Shown: positions 43,660 through 52,101 of the stretch, piece after piece
How positions within the stretch are numbered: the first letter of the stretch is position 1
Layout of the letters: each line of letters starts with the position of its first letter
Assembly: GCF_042676985.1 (NCBI RefSeq)
Contig: NZ_JBHTIK010000005.1
Span: 310,001-374,000 of the forward strand
DNA length: 64,000 nt
Origin: Sphingosinicella xenopeptidilytica
Lineage (GTDB): Bacteria; Pseudomonadota; Alphaproteobacteria; Sphingomonadales; Sphingomonadaceae
Reading direction: 5' to 3'
Translations under genes and position numbers: made by a program
The notes under the pieces: model-generated
Seen by the model: only the letters and a program-made list of their open reading frames with translations
Told to the model about the DNA's origin: nothing
Databases searched by the model: none

Positions 43660-44102
43660 GCGGGCTCGACCTTCAGCGTTGCACCGTCAACGCCGGTGAT
43701 GCGGACCATGCTGCCTGCGGCGGCATCCGGCCCCGTTGCAAGCCAAGGCGAGTCGCCGACCTGCACGTGCCCGCGTCCGTCGGCGATGGGTTCCACCACC
43801 TTCACGAGCTGGCCGACCAGCCGCTCGCCGCGTCGATTGAGGCCGGTGTCGCTGGTTTCCACCGGGTTGCGCTTCAGGAAATTGCGGCCAAGGAACACGG
43901 CGACGACCGAGAGGATCGCGAACACCGCGAGTTGCAGTTCCCATCCGAAGCCGAATGCGAACGTTGCAAGGCCGGTCGCGGCGGCGGCCATCGCCAACCA
44001 GATCATGAAGATGCCGGGCGCCACGATCTCCATGATCGCCAGCCCCGCGGCGGCTGCGAACCACACCCAGTAGGTCATTTCGAAGTTCTGGAAATCCGGC
44101 AT
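43656..44102 (-). CDS. NfeD-family membrane protein
   Basis: 148 residues. Three or four membrane helices (VWFAAAAGLAIMEIVAPGIFMIWLAMAAAATGLATFAF ... LAVFAILSVVAVFLG) and a C-terminal OB-fold domain (LVGQLVKVVEPIADGRGHVQVGDSPWLATG). NfeD proteins pair with SPFH/stomatin proteins in membrane microdomains. 10 nt after the QmcA-like gene, forming the usual two-gene unit. Confidence 0.92.
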   Translation of the reverse strand: MPDFQNFEMTYWVWFAAAAGLAIMEIVAPGIFMIWLAMAAAATGLATFAFGFGWELQLAVFAILSVVAVFLGRNFLKRNPVETSDTGLNRRGERLVGQLVKVVEPIADGRGHVQVGDSPWLATGPDAAAGSMVRITGVDGATLKVEPA

Positions 44103-44112
44103 CGCGGCCTCC

Positions 44113-45090
44113 TCAAACCTGCTCGAACGGACCCGGACGGCGCGGACGCGGCGCAGGTGCTGGCGGCGGCGGCGTATCGCCGTCGCCCTTCACGGCCTTC
44201 ACCAGTTCGCCGATGCCGCCGATCGTGCCGACGAGGCTCGTTGCTTCCAGCGGCATGAAGATCGTCTTGGCATTGGGCGAATTCGCGAACGCCTGCATGG
44301 CGTCCACGTATTTCTGCGCAACGAAGTAGTTGATCGCCTGCGCGTTGCCGCTGGCGATGGCGTTCGAGACCATCTCGGTTGCCTTCGCCTCGGCCTCCGC
44401 TTCGCGCTCGCGCGCCTCGGCGTCGCGGAAGGCGGCTTCGCGGCGGCCTTCGGCTTCCAGGATCTGCGACTGCTTCTGGCCTTCCGCCTTCAGGATCTCG
44501 GACGCGCGCAGGCCCTCGGCCTCGAGGATCGCGGCACGCTTCTCGCGTTCCGCCTTCATCTGGCGCGCCATCGAGTTCACGATGTCCTGCGGCGGCTTGA
44601 TGTCTTTTACCTCGACGCGGGTGATCTTCACACCCCAAGAGGTCGTCGCATCGTCGACGACGTTCAGCAGCCGGGCATTGATCTGGTCGCGGTGCGACAG
44701 CGTCTCGTCGAGGTCCATCGAGCCCATGACGGTGCGCAGGTTCGTGGTGGTGAGGTTCAGGATCGCCACGTAGAGGTCGGAGACTTCGTAGGCGGCCTTG
44801 GCGGCATCGAGCACCTGGAAGAACACGATGCCGTCCACGGAGACCATCGCGTTGTCCTTGGTGATGATCTCCTGACCCGGAATCTCAAGGACCTGCTCCA
44901 TCATGTTGATCTTGCGTCCCACCCGTTCGATGAACGGCAGGATCAGCGTGAAGCCGGGCTTCGCGACCTGCGTGAAGCGCCCGAAGCGCTCGATCGTGTA
45001 TTCATAGCCCTGCCGCACGATGACGACGGCCGTCCACACGAAGATGACGGCGAGCGCCGCCAGGAAAATCACGAAAATCCCGCCGCCCAT
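44113..45090 (-). CDS. qmcA: SPFH/band 7 protein (QmcA/stomatin-like)
   Basis: 325 residues: one N-terminal membrane helix (~5-25), the band 7 domain (~25-190, RQGYEYTIERFGRFTQVAKPG at its start), a long Ala/Glu-rich coiled coil (~190-260) and a Pro-rich tail. Forms oligomeric scaffolds in the inner membrane, with links to protease control and membrane stress. Encoded before NfeD. Confidence 0.92.
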   Translation of the reverse strand: MGGGIFVIFLAALAVIFVWTAVVIVRQGYEYTIERFGRFTQVAKPGFTLILPFIERVGRKINMMEQVLEIPGQEIITKDNAMVSVDGIVFFQVLDAAKAAYEVSDLYVAILNLTTTNLRTVMGSMDLDETLSHRDQINARLLNVVDDATTSWGVKITRVEVKDIKPPQDIVNSMARQMKAEREKRAAILEAEGLRASEILKAEGQKQSQILEAEGRREAAFRDAEAREREAEAEAKATEMVSNAIASGNAQAINYFVAQKYVDAMQAFANSPNAKTIFMPLEATSLVGTIGGIGELVKAVKGDGDTPPPPAPAPRPRRPGPFEQV

Positions 45091-45167
45091 ATCTCTCCCC
45101 CATAAATCGGTTGCTCACAGCGATATTGGAACGCCATAGCACGAATTCCACAGGGAATCTTAACGCC

Positions 45168-46013
45168 ATGACCGATTTTCGTGCCCATCGCAGCGTGCTC
45201 TACCTTCCCGCCGCAAATGCGCGCGCCATCGAGAAGGCACGGACGCTGGATGCCGACGTGGTGATCCTCGACCTCGAAGACGCCGTCGCGCCCGATGCGA
45301 AGCCGGCCGCCCGTGCTGCCGCCGTCGAAGCCGTGAAGTCGGGCGGGTGGGGCCGCCGCGCCGTCGCGATCCGCGTGAACGGCATCGGCACGAACTGGTA
45401 CGAGGCAGACTTTCTCGCCGTGAAGGCGGCAAAGCCCGCGGCCGTCGTCGTGCCCAAGGTGAATAGCGCTGCCGAAGCGGAGGAGGCGGTTCGGCTCGCG
45501 GGCGGTGTGCCGGTATGGGCGATGATCGAAACGCCGCGTGGCGTGCAGGCGGTCGATGCGATCGCCGATACGCCCGGCGTTGCCGCGCTCGTGGTGGGCG
45601 CTGCTGATCTCGAAAAGGATCTCGGCTGCCGCGTCGGCCCGGTTCGCGCCGAGATTCAATATGCCCTGCAGCGCGTCGTCATCGCGGCTCGCGCGGCCGG
45701 GATCATGGCGTTCGACGCGATGTACCCCGACATCAAGGATATGGAGGGCTTGGAGGCGGTGACGCTGCAGGGCCGGGCGCTCGGCTTCGATGGCAAGACG
45801 CTCATCCACCCCACGCAGATCGAAACCGCGAACCGCGTATTCTCGCCGTCCGCCGCCGAGGTCGAGCAGGCGCACCGTATCGTCGCGGCGTTCGAGGCGG
45901 CGAAAGCAGACGGGAAGGGCGTCGCGACGCTCGACGGCAAGATCGTCGAAGTGCTCCATGCGGCGCAGGCGCGCGAACTGATCGCGTTCGCTGAAAGCAT
46001 CACGTCTCATTGA
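45168..46013 (+). CDS. HpcH/HpaI aldolase / citrate lyase beta-like (CitE) enzyme
   Basis: 281 residues from ATG 45168. TIM-barrel CitE fold: RSVLYLPAANARAIEKA near the start (CoA/substrate arginine), VVILDLEDAVAPDAK, MIETPRGV with the metal-binding Glu and GAADLEKDLG with the Asp. Members cleave malyl-CoA, citramalyl-CoA or citryl-CoA, or act as malyl-CoA thioesterases. No CoA-transferase or lyase partner is adjacent, so it is a stand-alone enzyme with unassigned substrate. Confidence 0.88.
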   Translation: MTDFRAHRSVLYLPAANARAIEKARTLDADVVILDLEDAVAPDAKPAARAAAVEAVKSGGWGRRAVAIRVNGIGTNWYEADFLAVKAAKPAAVVVPKVNSAAEAEEAVRLAGGVPVWAMIETPRGVQAVDAIADTPGVAALVVGAADLEKDLGCRVGPVRAEIQYALQRVVIAARAAGIMAFDAMYPDIKDMEGLEAVTLQGRALGFDGKTLIHPTQIETANRVFSPSAAEVEQAHRIVAAFEAAKADGKGVATLDGKIVEVLHAAQARELIAFAESITSH

Positions 46014-46041
46014 TTGACAAGATATAACATCACATTCTAAA
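46014..46041 (+). promoter_or_regulatory. Promoter of the zinc-type receptor with Zur-like half site
   Basis: TTGACA (46014-46019), 16 bp, TCTAAA (46036-46041). The spacer holds GATATAACATCAC (46021-46033), matching the right half of the alphaproteobacterial Zur consensus (TATAACAT); the left half is degenerate. Zinc repression is therefore possible, not shown. Confidence 0.45.
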
Positions 46042-46077
46042 CGGGCTCCCATCAAAGAAAAAAGGGAGTTCGTGGTT

Positions 46078-48165
46078 ATGCGTTCGATGCTTCTTGCCGC
46101 GTGTGCGGTTCAGGTTTTCGCGCTTCCGGCGTTTGCGCAAACCGCGGAGGCGCCGAAGAGCGACGACCTGCACACGATCGGTGACGACATCGTGGTGACC
46201 GCGCCTTACGCCCGCTCACGCGCCGATCTGCTCTCGGGCACGTCGGTGATGACCGAGGGCGAGCTCCGGCAATCGCTGCAGCCGCAGATCGGCGAAGTGA
46301 TCGCGCGTCAGCCTGGCGTTTCGGCGACGAGCTTCTCGCCCGGCGCCTCCCGGCCCGTTCTGCGCGGTATGCAGGGCGAGCGCATCCGCGTGCTGACCGA
46401 CGGCATCGGCTCCATCGACGTGTCGAACACGTCCGCCGACCATGCCGTCACCATCGATCCGATCACCGCGCAGCGCGTCGAGATCATCCGCGGACCCGCC
46501 TCGCTTCTCTATGGCTCGTCGGCGATCGGCGGCGTCGTCAACGTACTCGACAAGCGCATCCCGCGCGCGGTTCCCGAGCACGGCGTGCATGTCGACGCAA
46601 TCGGCAGCGTCGCGAGTGCGGCGGACGAAGTCAGCGTCGCCGCCGGTATCGACGCCGCACTCACCGACACGATCGTCGCCCACATCGACGGCAGCTGGCG
46701 CGACACCAACAATCTCAGGATCGGCGGCTACGCGCTCGCCCCCGAGCTTCGCGCGCACGCGCTCGAACACGCCGCGGAAGGCGACGAAGAGGCCGCCGAG
46801 GCTGCCGGCGTGCGCGGACGCCTGCCGAACAGTTTCACGCGCACGAAAACGGCGGGCGGCGGTCTTGCGATCATCACCGATGGCGGATCGCTCGGTTTCT
46901 CGGTCGGCTACTTCGATTCGAACTACGGCGTTCCCGAACGCCCCGCGCTCCACGCGCACGAGGGTGAGGGTGAAGGCGAGGAGGGCCACGAACACGGCGA
47001 TGTCAGCATCGGCCTCAAGCAGTGGCGCGCGGACGTTCGCGGCGAGGTCGAGCTCGGCGAGGGCTTCCTCGAAAAGCTCCGCGTCCGCGTGGGTTATGCG
47101 GACTACACGCACACCGAGTTCGAGGGCAACGAAGTCGGCACCGTGTTCGACAATCAGGGCGTCGAAGGCCGCGTCGAGCTCGTGCAGGCGAAGCGCGGCG
47201 CATGGAACGGCGCGTTCGGCGGCCAGTTCTACATCCGCGACTTCTCGGCTGTCGGTGAGGAAGCTTTCCTGCCGCCGAACGAGACCGAACAGTTCGGCCT
47301 GTTTACGGTGCAGGAGCTGAACTTCGGCGCGCTCGGCGTCGAAGCCTCGGGTCGCTACGAGCGCACGAACGTCAGCTCGAATGCGGTCGGCATCACCCGT
47401 CATTTCAATGCCTTTTCCGCCGCACTTGGCGCACGCTATGAACTGATCGACGGCATCAGCATCGGCATCAACGGCTCGCGCGCCGTGCGCGCACCGTCCG
47501 CCGAGGAGCTGTTCTCGAACGGCCCGCACATCGCGACGCAGGCGTTCGAGGTCGGCGATCCGATGCTCACCAAGGAAAAGAGCTGGGGCCTCGAAACCTT
47601 CCTGCGTGGCGAGACCGGCGGCGTCGCCTTCTCGCTCGGCGCCTTCGCGAGCTGGTTCAAGAACTACATCTACGAAGGGGACACGGGGCTGGAGGAAGAC
47701 GAGCTTCCGGTCTTCCAGTACGCGCAGGCCGACGCGACCTACTATGGCTTCGAAGCGGAACTCTCCGCGCCGCTGTTCGATGCGGGCGACTTCCGCATCG
47801 TGGCGGATGGTGTTGCCGATTATGTGCGCGCGAAGATCGATTCGGTCGGCCCCGCGCCGCGCATCCCGCCGCTTCGGCTGCTCGGCGGCATCGAGGCGCA
47901 GTCGGACCTTGTGAACGGCCGCATCGAGGTTGAATGGAGCGACAAGCAGACGCGCGTCGCCGCCTTCGAAACGCCCACGGGCTCGCACACGCTGGTGAAT
48001 GCCTCCGTCTCGTGGCGTGTCCTCGGTGTGGATAGCCCCGCGACGCTCCAGCTTTCGGCGAACAACCTCTTCGATGTCGATGCGCGCCGTCATGCGAGCT
48101 TCACCAAGGACTATGTGCCGCTCGCGGGCCGCGACGTGCGTGCCACGCTCAGCCTGAGTTTCTAG
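46078..48165 (+). CDS. TonB-dependent receptor, probably for zinc (ZnuD-like)
   Basis: 695 residues from ATG 46078, 9 nt after AAAGGGAG. Signal peptide (LAACAVQVFALPAFAQ), plug (DIVVTAPYARSRADLL, VLRGMQGERIRVLTDGI, VEIIRGPASLLYGSSAIGGVVNVLDKRIP) and barrel ending in LSLSF. A His/Glu-rich external loop at about residues 292-309 (HAHEGEGEGEEGHEHGD) and another acidic/His segment near 225 are typical of ZnuD zinc receptors. The promoter carries a Zur-like half site. Transports zinc, or another divalent metal, across the outer membrane. Confidence 0.88.
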   Translation: MRSMLLAACAVQVFALPAFAQTAEAPKSDDLHTIGDDIVVTAPYARSRADLLSGTSVMTEGELRQSLQPQIGEVIARQPGVSATSFSPGASRPVLRGMQGERIRVLTDGIGSIDVSNTSADHAVTIDPITAQRVEIIRGPASLLYGSSAIGGVVNVLDKRIPRAVPEHGVHVDAIGSVASAADEVSVAAGIDAALTDTIVAHIDGSWRDTNNLRIGGYALAPELRAHALEHAAEGDEEAAEAAGVRGRLPNSFTRTKTAGGGLAIITDGGSLGFSVGYFDSNYGVPERPALHAHEGEGEGEEGHEHGDVSIGLKQWRADVRGEVELGEGFLEKLRVRVGYADYTHTEFEGNEVGTVFDNQGVEGRVELVQAKRGAWNGAFGGQFYIRDFSAVGEEAFLPPNETEQFGLFTVQELNFGALGVEASGRYERTNVSSNAVGITRHFNAFSAALGARYELIDGISIGINGSRAVRAPSAEELFSNGPHIATQAFEVGDPMLTKEKSWGLETFLRGETGGVAFSLGAFASWFKNYIYEGDTGLEEDELPVFQYAQADATYYGFEAELSAPLFDAGDFRIVADGVADYVRAKIDSVGPAPRIPPLRLLGGIEAQSDLVNGRIEVEWSDKQTRVAAFETPTGSHTLVNASVSWRVLGVDSPATLQLSANNLFDVDARRHASFTKDYVPLAGRDVRATLSLSF

Positions 48166-48197
48166 CTGGCTTGCGTCCTGCGCGGCTACGGCGGTAA

Positions 48198-48237
48198 GGG
48201 CCTTCTTCGCAGATGCAACATGCGGCGAAGGAGGCCC
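48198..48237 (+). promoter_or_regulatory. Hairpin sequestering the ribosome-binding site of the epimerase gene
   Basis: GGGCCTTCTTCGC (48198-48210) pairs over 13 consecutive positions (one G-U) with GCGAAGGAGGCCC (48225-48237), loop 14 nt. The right arm contains the AAGGAGG ribosome-binding site (48228-48234) of the gene starting at 48240. No T-tract follows, so a translational switch is likelier than a terminator. Confidence 0.6.
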
Positions 48238-48239
48238 AG

Positions 48240-48662
48240 ATGATCGGACGCTTGAACCATGTCGGTATCGCAACCCCGTCGATCGACAAGGCCGTGGCCG
48301 TCTACCGCGATTTTCTGGGCGCGACGAAGATCCACGAAAAGTTCGCGCTTCCCGCGCAGGGCGTGTGGGTCTGCTTCGTCGATACGCCGAACAGCCAGAT
48401 CGAGCTGATCGAGCCTTACGGCGAGGACTCGCCGATCCACGGCTTCCTGAAGAAAAACCCGGCGGGCGGGCAGCATCATGTCTGCTTCGAGGTGCCGGAC
48501 ATCATCGCCGCGCGCGACGACATGCGCGCGAAGGGCGCCACCGTGCTCGGCACCGGCGAGCCGCGCATCGGTGCGCACGGCACGCCGGTGATCTTCATTC
48601 ATCCCAAGGATATGGGCGGCGTTCTTTTCGAACTGATGGAAACGCCGAAGGACGCGCACTGA
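48240..48662 (+). CDS. mce: Methylmalonyl-CoA epimerase
   Basis: 140 residues, VOC fold. LNHVGIATPSIDKAVAVYRDFLGA and HHVCFEVPDIIAARDDMRAKGA are the family signatures; His7, a His in GGQHHVCFEV and a Glu in GVLFELME are the expected metal ligands. It interconverts (S)- and (R)-methylmalonyl-CoA in propionate and branched-chain amino-acid degradation. Metal-dependent; encoded between a zinc-type receptor and TesB. Its ribosome-binding site is in a hairpin. Stop overlaps the tesB ATG (TGATG). Confidence 0.92.
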   Translation: MIGRLNHVGIATPSIDKAVAVYRDFLGATKIHEKFALPAQGVWVCFVDTPNSQIELIEPYGEDSPIHGFLKKNPAGGQHHVCFEVPDIIAARDDMRAKGATVLGTGEPRIGAHGTPVIFIHPKDMGGVLFELMETPKDAH

Positions 48663-49528
48663 TGCGCCCGGAGGAGATGGTCGCGGATCTCGTGTCCGCG
48701 CTCGATCTGGAACGGATCGAGGAAAATCTGTTCCGCGGCCGCAACACGGGCGAGGGCTTCCGCCGGTTGTTCGGCGGTCAGGTGATCGCGCAGGCGCTCG
48801 TCGCGGCGAGCCGCACGGTGGCGGACGACCGCCCGCCGCACAGCCTCCACGCCTATTTCATGCGCGAAGGCGACCATAGTGTGCCGGTCGTCTATCAGGT
48901 CGAGCGCGACCGCGATGGCAAGAGCTTCTCGACCCGGCGGGTGATCGCCATCCAGCACGGCCGCCCGATCTTCAACCTCGCGGCGTCGTTCCAGGTCGAG
49001 GAAAAGGGGCTAGAGCATCAGTTCGACATGCCCGATGTGCCGGGCCCGGAGGCGCTGATCAGCGATATGGAGTGGCGGCGGCAGTCCGCGGATCAGATTC
49101 CCGAGGCGGCGCTCGCGCGGTTCCTGCAGGAGCGCCCGATCGAGTTCCGCCGTGTCGACCCGTCGTTGCCGGGCAGCGGAGCGAGGCCGCCTCAGCAGAA
49201 CATCTGGTTCAAGGCGATCGCCCCGGTGCCGGACGATGCCGCGCTGCACCGCTGCATGTTGGCCTACGCGTCCGACATGACGCTGCTCTCGACGAGCGAA
49301 CGGCCGCACAATATTGCCTGGTGGGACGAAGCGATGCAGATCGCCAGCCTCGATCACGCGCTCTGGTTCCACGCGCCGTTCCGCGTCGACGACTGGCTGC
49401 TCTACGTGCAGGACAGTCCGCGCTCGTCCGGCGCGCGCGGTTTCAATCGTGGCCTCATCTACGACCGCTCCGGCGTTCTCGTCGCCTCGGTGACGCAGGA
49501 GGGGTTGATCCGGAAGCGTGACCTCTAG
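48662..49528 (+). CDS. tesB: Acyl-CoA thioesterase II (TesB)
   Basis: 288 residues, double hot-dog fold. N-terminal half GFRRLFGGQVIAQALVAASRTV and HSLHAYFMREGD; C-terminal half LDHALWFHAPFRVDDWLLY with the catalytic Asp, and SVTQEGLIR with the Gln. Hydrolyses medium- and long-chain acyl-CoAs. Coupled by a one-base overlap to the epimerase gene; convergent with nhaA (4-bp overlap). Confidence 0.95.
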   Translation: MRPEEMVADLVSALDLERIEENLFRGRNTGEGFRRLFGGQVIAQALVAASRTVADDRPPHSLHAYFMREGDHSVPVVYQVERDRDGKSFSTRRVIAIQHGRPIFNLAASFQVEEKGLEHQFDMPDVPGPEALISDMEWRRQSADQIPEAALARFLQERPIEFRRVDPSLPGSGARPPQQNIWFKAIAPVPDDAALHRCMLAYASDMTLLSTSERPHNIAWWDEAMQIASLDHALWFHAPFRVDDWLLYVQDSPRSSGARGFNRGLIYDRSGVLVASVTQEGLIRKRDL

Positions 49529-50712
49529 GTGGATTGTTCGCGACGCGCGACCGACAATACCGCCGCACCGAGGATACCTGACAGTAGCGAGCCCCCGAGC
49601 ACGCCGAGCTTCACCTCGTCGAGATAGATGTCGGAGGCATAGGAAAGCCCGCCGATGAACAGGCTCATCGTGAAGCCGATGCCGCAGAGCAGCGCGACGC
49701 CATAGACTTGGAGTGCGGATGCGTGCACCGGATAGTCGGCGAGGCGCAGCGCCTTCAGGGCATGGATCACGCCGAACACGCCGATCTGCTTGCCGATGAA
49801 GAGACCGAGCGCGATGCCGATGACGATGGGGCTCACCAGCATCTCGGTCGTTACATTCGTGAACGAAAGCCCGGCATTGGCGAAGCCGAAGATCGGCACG
49901 ATCGCGAACGCGACCCAGCCGGCAATCGCGTGTTCCAGCCGGTGCAGCGGTGAATGTTCGTCGTCGACATGGCCGGGCGCCGGCGTCAGCGGGATCGTGA
50001 GCGCCACGGCGACGCCCGCAAGCGTCGCATGGACGCCCGAGAGCAGCATCGCTGCCCACACACCCGCGCCGACGATTATGTAAGGCCACAGCGATCGGAT
50101 ACCGAAGCGGTTGAAACCGTAAAGCACCGCGATGAGCAGAACAGCAGCGCCGAGCGCGGTGAGATTGAGTTCGGCGGTATAAAACAGCGCGATGATGACG
50201 ATGGCGCCAAGGTCGTCGATGATCGCGACAGCGGTCAGGAACACCTTGAGCGACACGGGAACGCGCGGGCCGAGCAGCGTGAGCACGCCGAGCGCGAAGG
50301 CGATGTCGGTGGCGGACGGGATCGCCCAGCCGCGGATTGTTTCTGCATCCCCGATATTGAACGCCGCGAAGATGAGCGCCGGCACGATCATGCCGCCGGC
50401 CGCCGCCGCCCCGGGCAATATGCGGCGATCCCATGTGGAAAGCTGGCCGTCCAGCAGCTCGCGCTTCACTTCCAGCCCCACGAGGAGGAAGAAGATCGCC
50501 ATTAGCCCGTCGTTGATCCAGTGGCCGAGCGAAAGCGGGCCGACATAGGTTTTCAGGGCTGCGAAATAGGCGTCGGCGAAGGGTGAATTGGCAACCACGA
50601 GCGCGGCGACCGCTGCCACCATCAGCACGATGCCGCCGGCGGATTCGGTGCGCAGGAACTCGCGAAGTGCGGAACGGGGCCGTTCGATCACATTGCGCAA
50701 ACCGTCGATCAT
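49525..50712 (-). CDS. nhaA: Na+/H+ antiporter NhaA
   Basis: 395 residues, about 12 membrane helices. Ion-site aspartates are visible in SATDIAFALGVL and VAIIDDLGAIVIIALFY (the paired DD), with FFLLVGLEVKRELLDGQLS in the pH-sensor region. Exports sodium in exchange for protons. It is a single-gene unit, divergent from the methyltransferase operon. Confidence 0.96.
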   Translation of the reverse strand: MIDGLRNVIERPRSALREFLRTESAGGIVLMVAAVAALVVANSPFADAYFAALKTYVGPLSLGHWINDGLMAIFFLLVGLEVKRELLDGQLSTWDRRILPGAAAAGGMIVPALIFAAFNIGDAETIRGWAIPSATDIAFALGVLTLLGPRVPVSLKVFLTAVAIIDDLGAIVIIALFYTAELNLTALGAAVLLIAVLYGFNRFGIRSLWPYIIVGAGVWAAMLLSGVHATLAGVAVALTIPLTPAPGHVDDEHSPLHRLEHAIAGWVAFAIVPIFGFANAGLSFTNVTTEMLVSPIVIGIALGLFIGKQIGVFGVIHALKALRLADYPVHASALQVYGVALLCGIGFTMSLFIGGLSYASDIYLDEVKLGVLGGSLLSGILGAAVLSVARREQST

Positions 50713-50863
50713 CCCACCTCGCCGCTCCGTTCGCCACGCCCCCGATACCGGGTTACAGGAGGAGGATTGGGGCGGAAACCCAAAACCGCCCGCCCGGCCT
50801 GCCGAAATATGGTGCTTGCCCGCACCCGCACTGTGTCCGACTATCGAAAAGGGAGGCGCGCGA

Positions 50864-51490
50864 ATGGGGCTTTGGGAACGTTATGCCGTGCCGGCGATCG
50901 TATCGTGCGCCTGCACGTCGAAGCCGGTCATGCGACAGCGCGCGAAGGTCGTGCCGGAAGCCACGGGGGCGGTGCTCGAGCTTGGCTGCGGTTCGGGAAC
51001 GAACTTCGCCTTCTACGATCCGGCGCGCATCACGCGGCTCCACGCGGTGGAGCCCGCACCCGGCATGGTCGCCCGTGCACGTGAGACGGCGCGGGATACT
51101 GCCATTGCCGACCGCGTGCAGTTCCACGAAACGGGCGCCGAGCGGCTTTCACTTGAAGATGCGAGCATCGATACGGCGGTGGTCACCTTCGTGCTCTGCA
51201 CAATCCCGGATTGGGGGAGCGCGCTCAGGGAAGTGCGCCGCGTGCTGAAGCCGGGCGGGCGTGTGCTGTTTTCCGAGCACGGCCTCGCGCCCGATGCGGA
51301 CGTTGCGCGCTGGCAGCAGCGGATCGAGCCTGTATGGAAGCGTCTTTTCGGTGGCTGCCACCTGACGCGCCAGCCGGCCGCGATGTTGGCGAACAGCGGC
51401 TTTCGTGTCGACCGTCTTGAAACCATGTATCTGCCGTCGACACCGCGCTTTGCTGGCTTCGCAAGCTGGGGCGCGGCGGTGCTGTCATGA
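50864..51490 (+). CDS. Class I SAM-dependent methyltransferase
   Basis: 208 residues from ATG 50864, 7 nt after GGGAGG; a longer open frame exists upstream but lies in low-complexity intergenic sequence. Motif I VLELGCGSGTN, motif post-I LHAVEPAPGM, motif II IDTAVVTFVLCTI, motif III LKPGGRVLFSEHG. Related to UbiE/Methyltransf_11 proteins; substrate unknown. ATGA overlap with the TetR gene. Confidence 0.88.
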   Translation: MGLWERYAVPAIVSCACTSKPVMRQRAKVVPEATGAVLELGCGSGTNFAFYDPARITRLHAVEPAPGMVARARETARDTAIADRVQFHETGAERLSLEDASIDTAVVTFVLCTIPDWGSALREVRRVLKPGGRVLFSEHGLAPDADVARWQQRIEPVWKRLFGGCHLTRQPAAMLANSGFRVDRLETMYLPSTPRFAGFASWGAAVLS

Positions 51491-52101
51491 CGGAAAGCGT
51501 GGCGAACGTCACCCGGCTGGTGCCGCGCGGCGAGGAAGCCGTAGACGGCCGCCGACTGCGGAGCGAACGCAGCCGCGCGCAGATCGTCGCCGCGATGCGC
51601 GCTGTGATCGAGGGCGGAGACATGGACCCGGGCGCCGCGGCCGTCGCCGAGGCAGCGGGCGTCTCGATCCGGACCGTTTTTCGACATTTCGAGGAGATAG
51701 ACAGCCTCTACCGTGAACTGAACGCGCAAATCGAAGCGGAAATCCTGCCGATGGTGATGACGCAGTTCGAAGCGCGGGACTGGCAGGGCAGGGCGGGCGA
51801 GGTCGTGACGCGCCGGGCGCGCATCTACGAGCGGCTGATGCCGTTCAAGATCGCGGCGCACGCGCGCCGGTTCCAGTCCGAATATCTGATGGATGCGCAC
51901 CAGCGTTTTCTCGCGATGGAGCGTGCGGCCCTGCAGGCGATCCTGCCCGCCGAAATCCGGTCGAACCCTGCGTTGTTCGCGGCGCTTGAAATGGTCACGG
52001 GGTTCCAGTCGTGGCAGCGCCTGCGGCAGGATCAGAACCTCGCGCCCGAAGACGCCGAGGCAGCGATACGGCTTGCTGTCGAACGGCTGCTCGGCCTGTG
52101 A
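51487..52101 (+). CDS. TetR-family transcriptional regulator in the sulfatase region
   Basis: 204 residues. N-terminal tail, then the DNA-binding helices (RSRAQIVAAMRAVIEGGDMDPGAAAVAEAAGVSIRTVFRHFEEIDSLY in segments, ~25-75). Encoded between the methyltransferase and the formylglycine-generating enzyme with ATGA and GTGA overlaps, so all three are one operon. A 17-bp palindrome before the sulfatase operon (57448-57464) is a possible target, but this is unproven. Confidence 0.87.
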   Translation: MTESVANVTRLVPRGEEAVDGRRLRSERSRAQIVAAMRAVIEGGDMDPGAAAVAEAAGVSIRTVFRHFEEIDSLYRELNAQIEAEILPMVMTQFEARDWQGRAGEVVTRRARIYERLMPFKIAAHARRFQSEYLMDAHQRFLAMERAALQAILPAEIRSNPALFAALEMVTGFQSWQRLRQDQNLAPEDAEAAIRLAVERLLGL

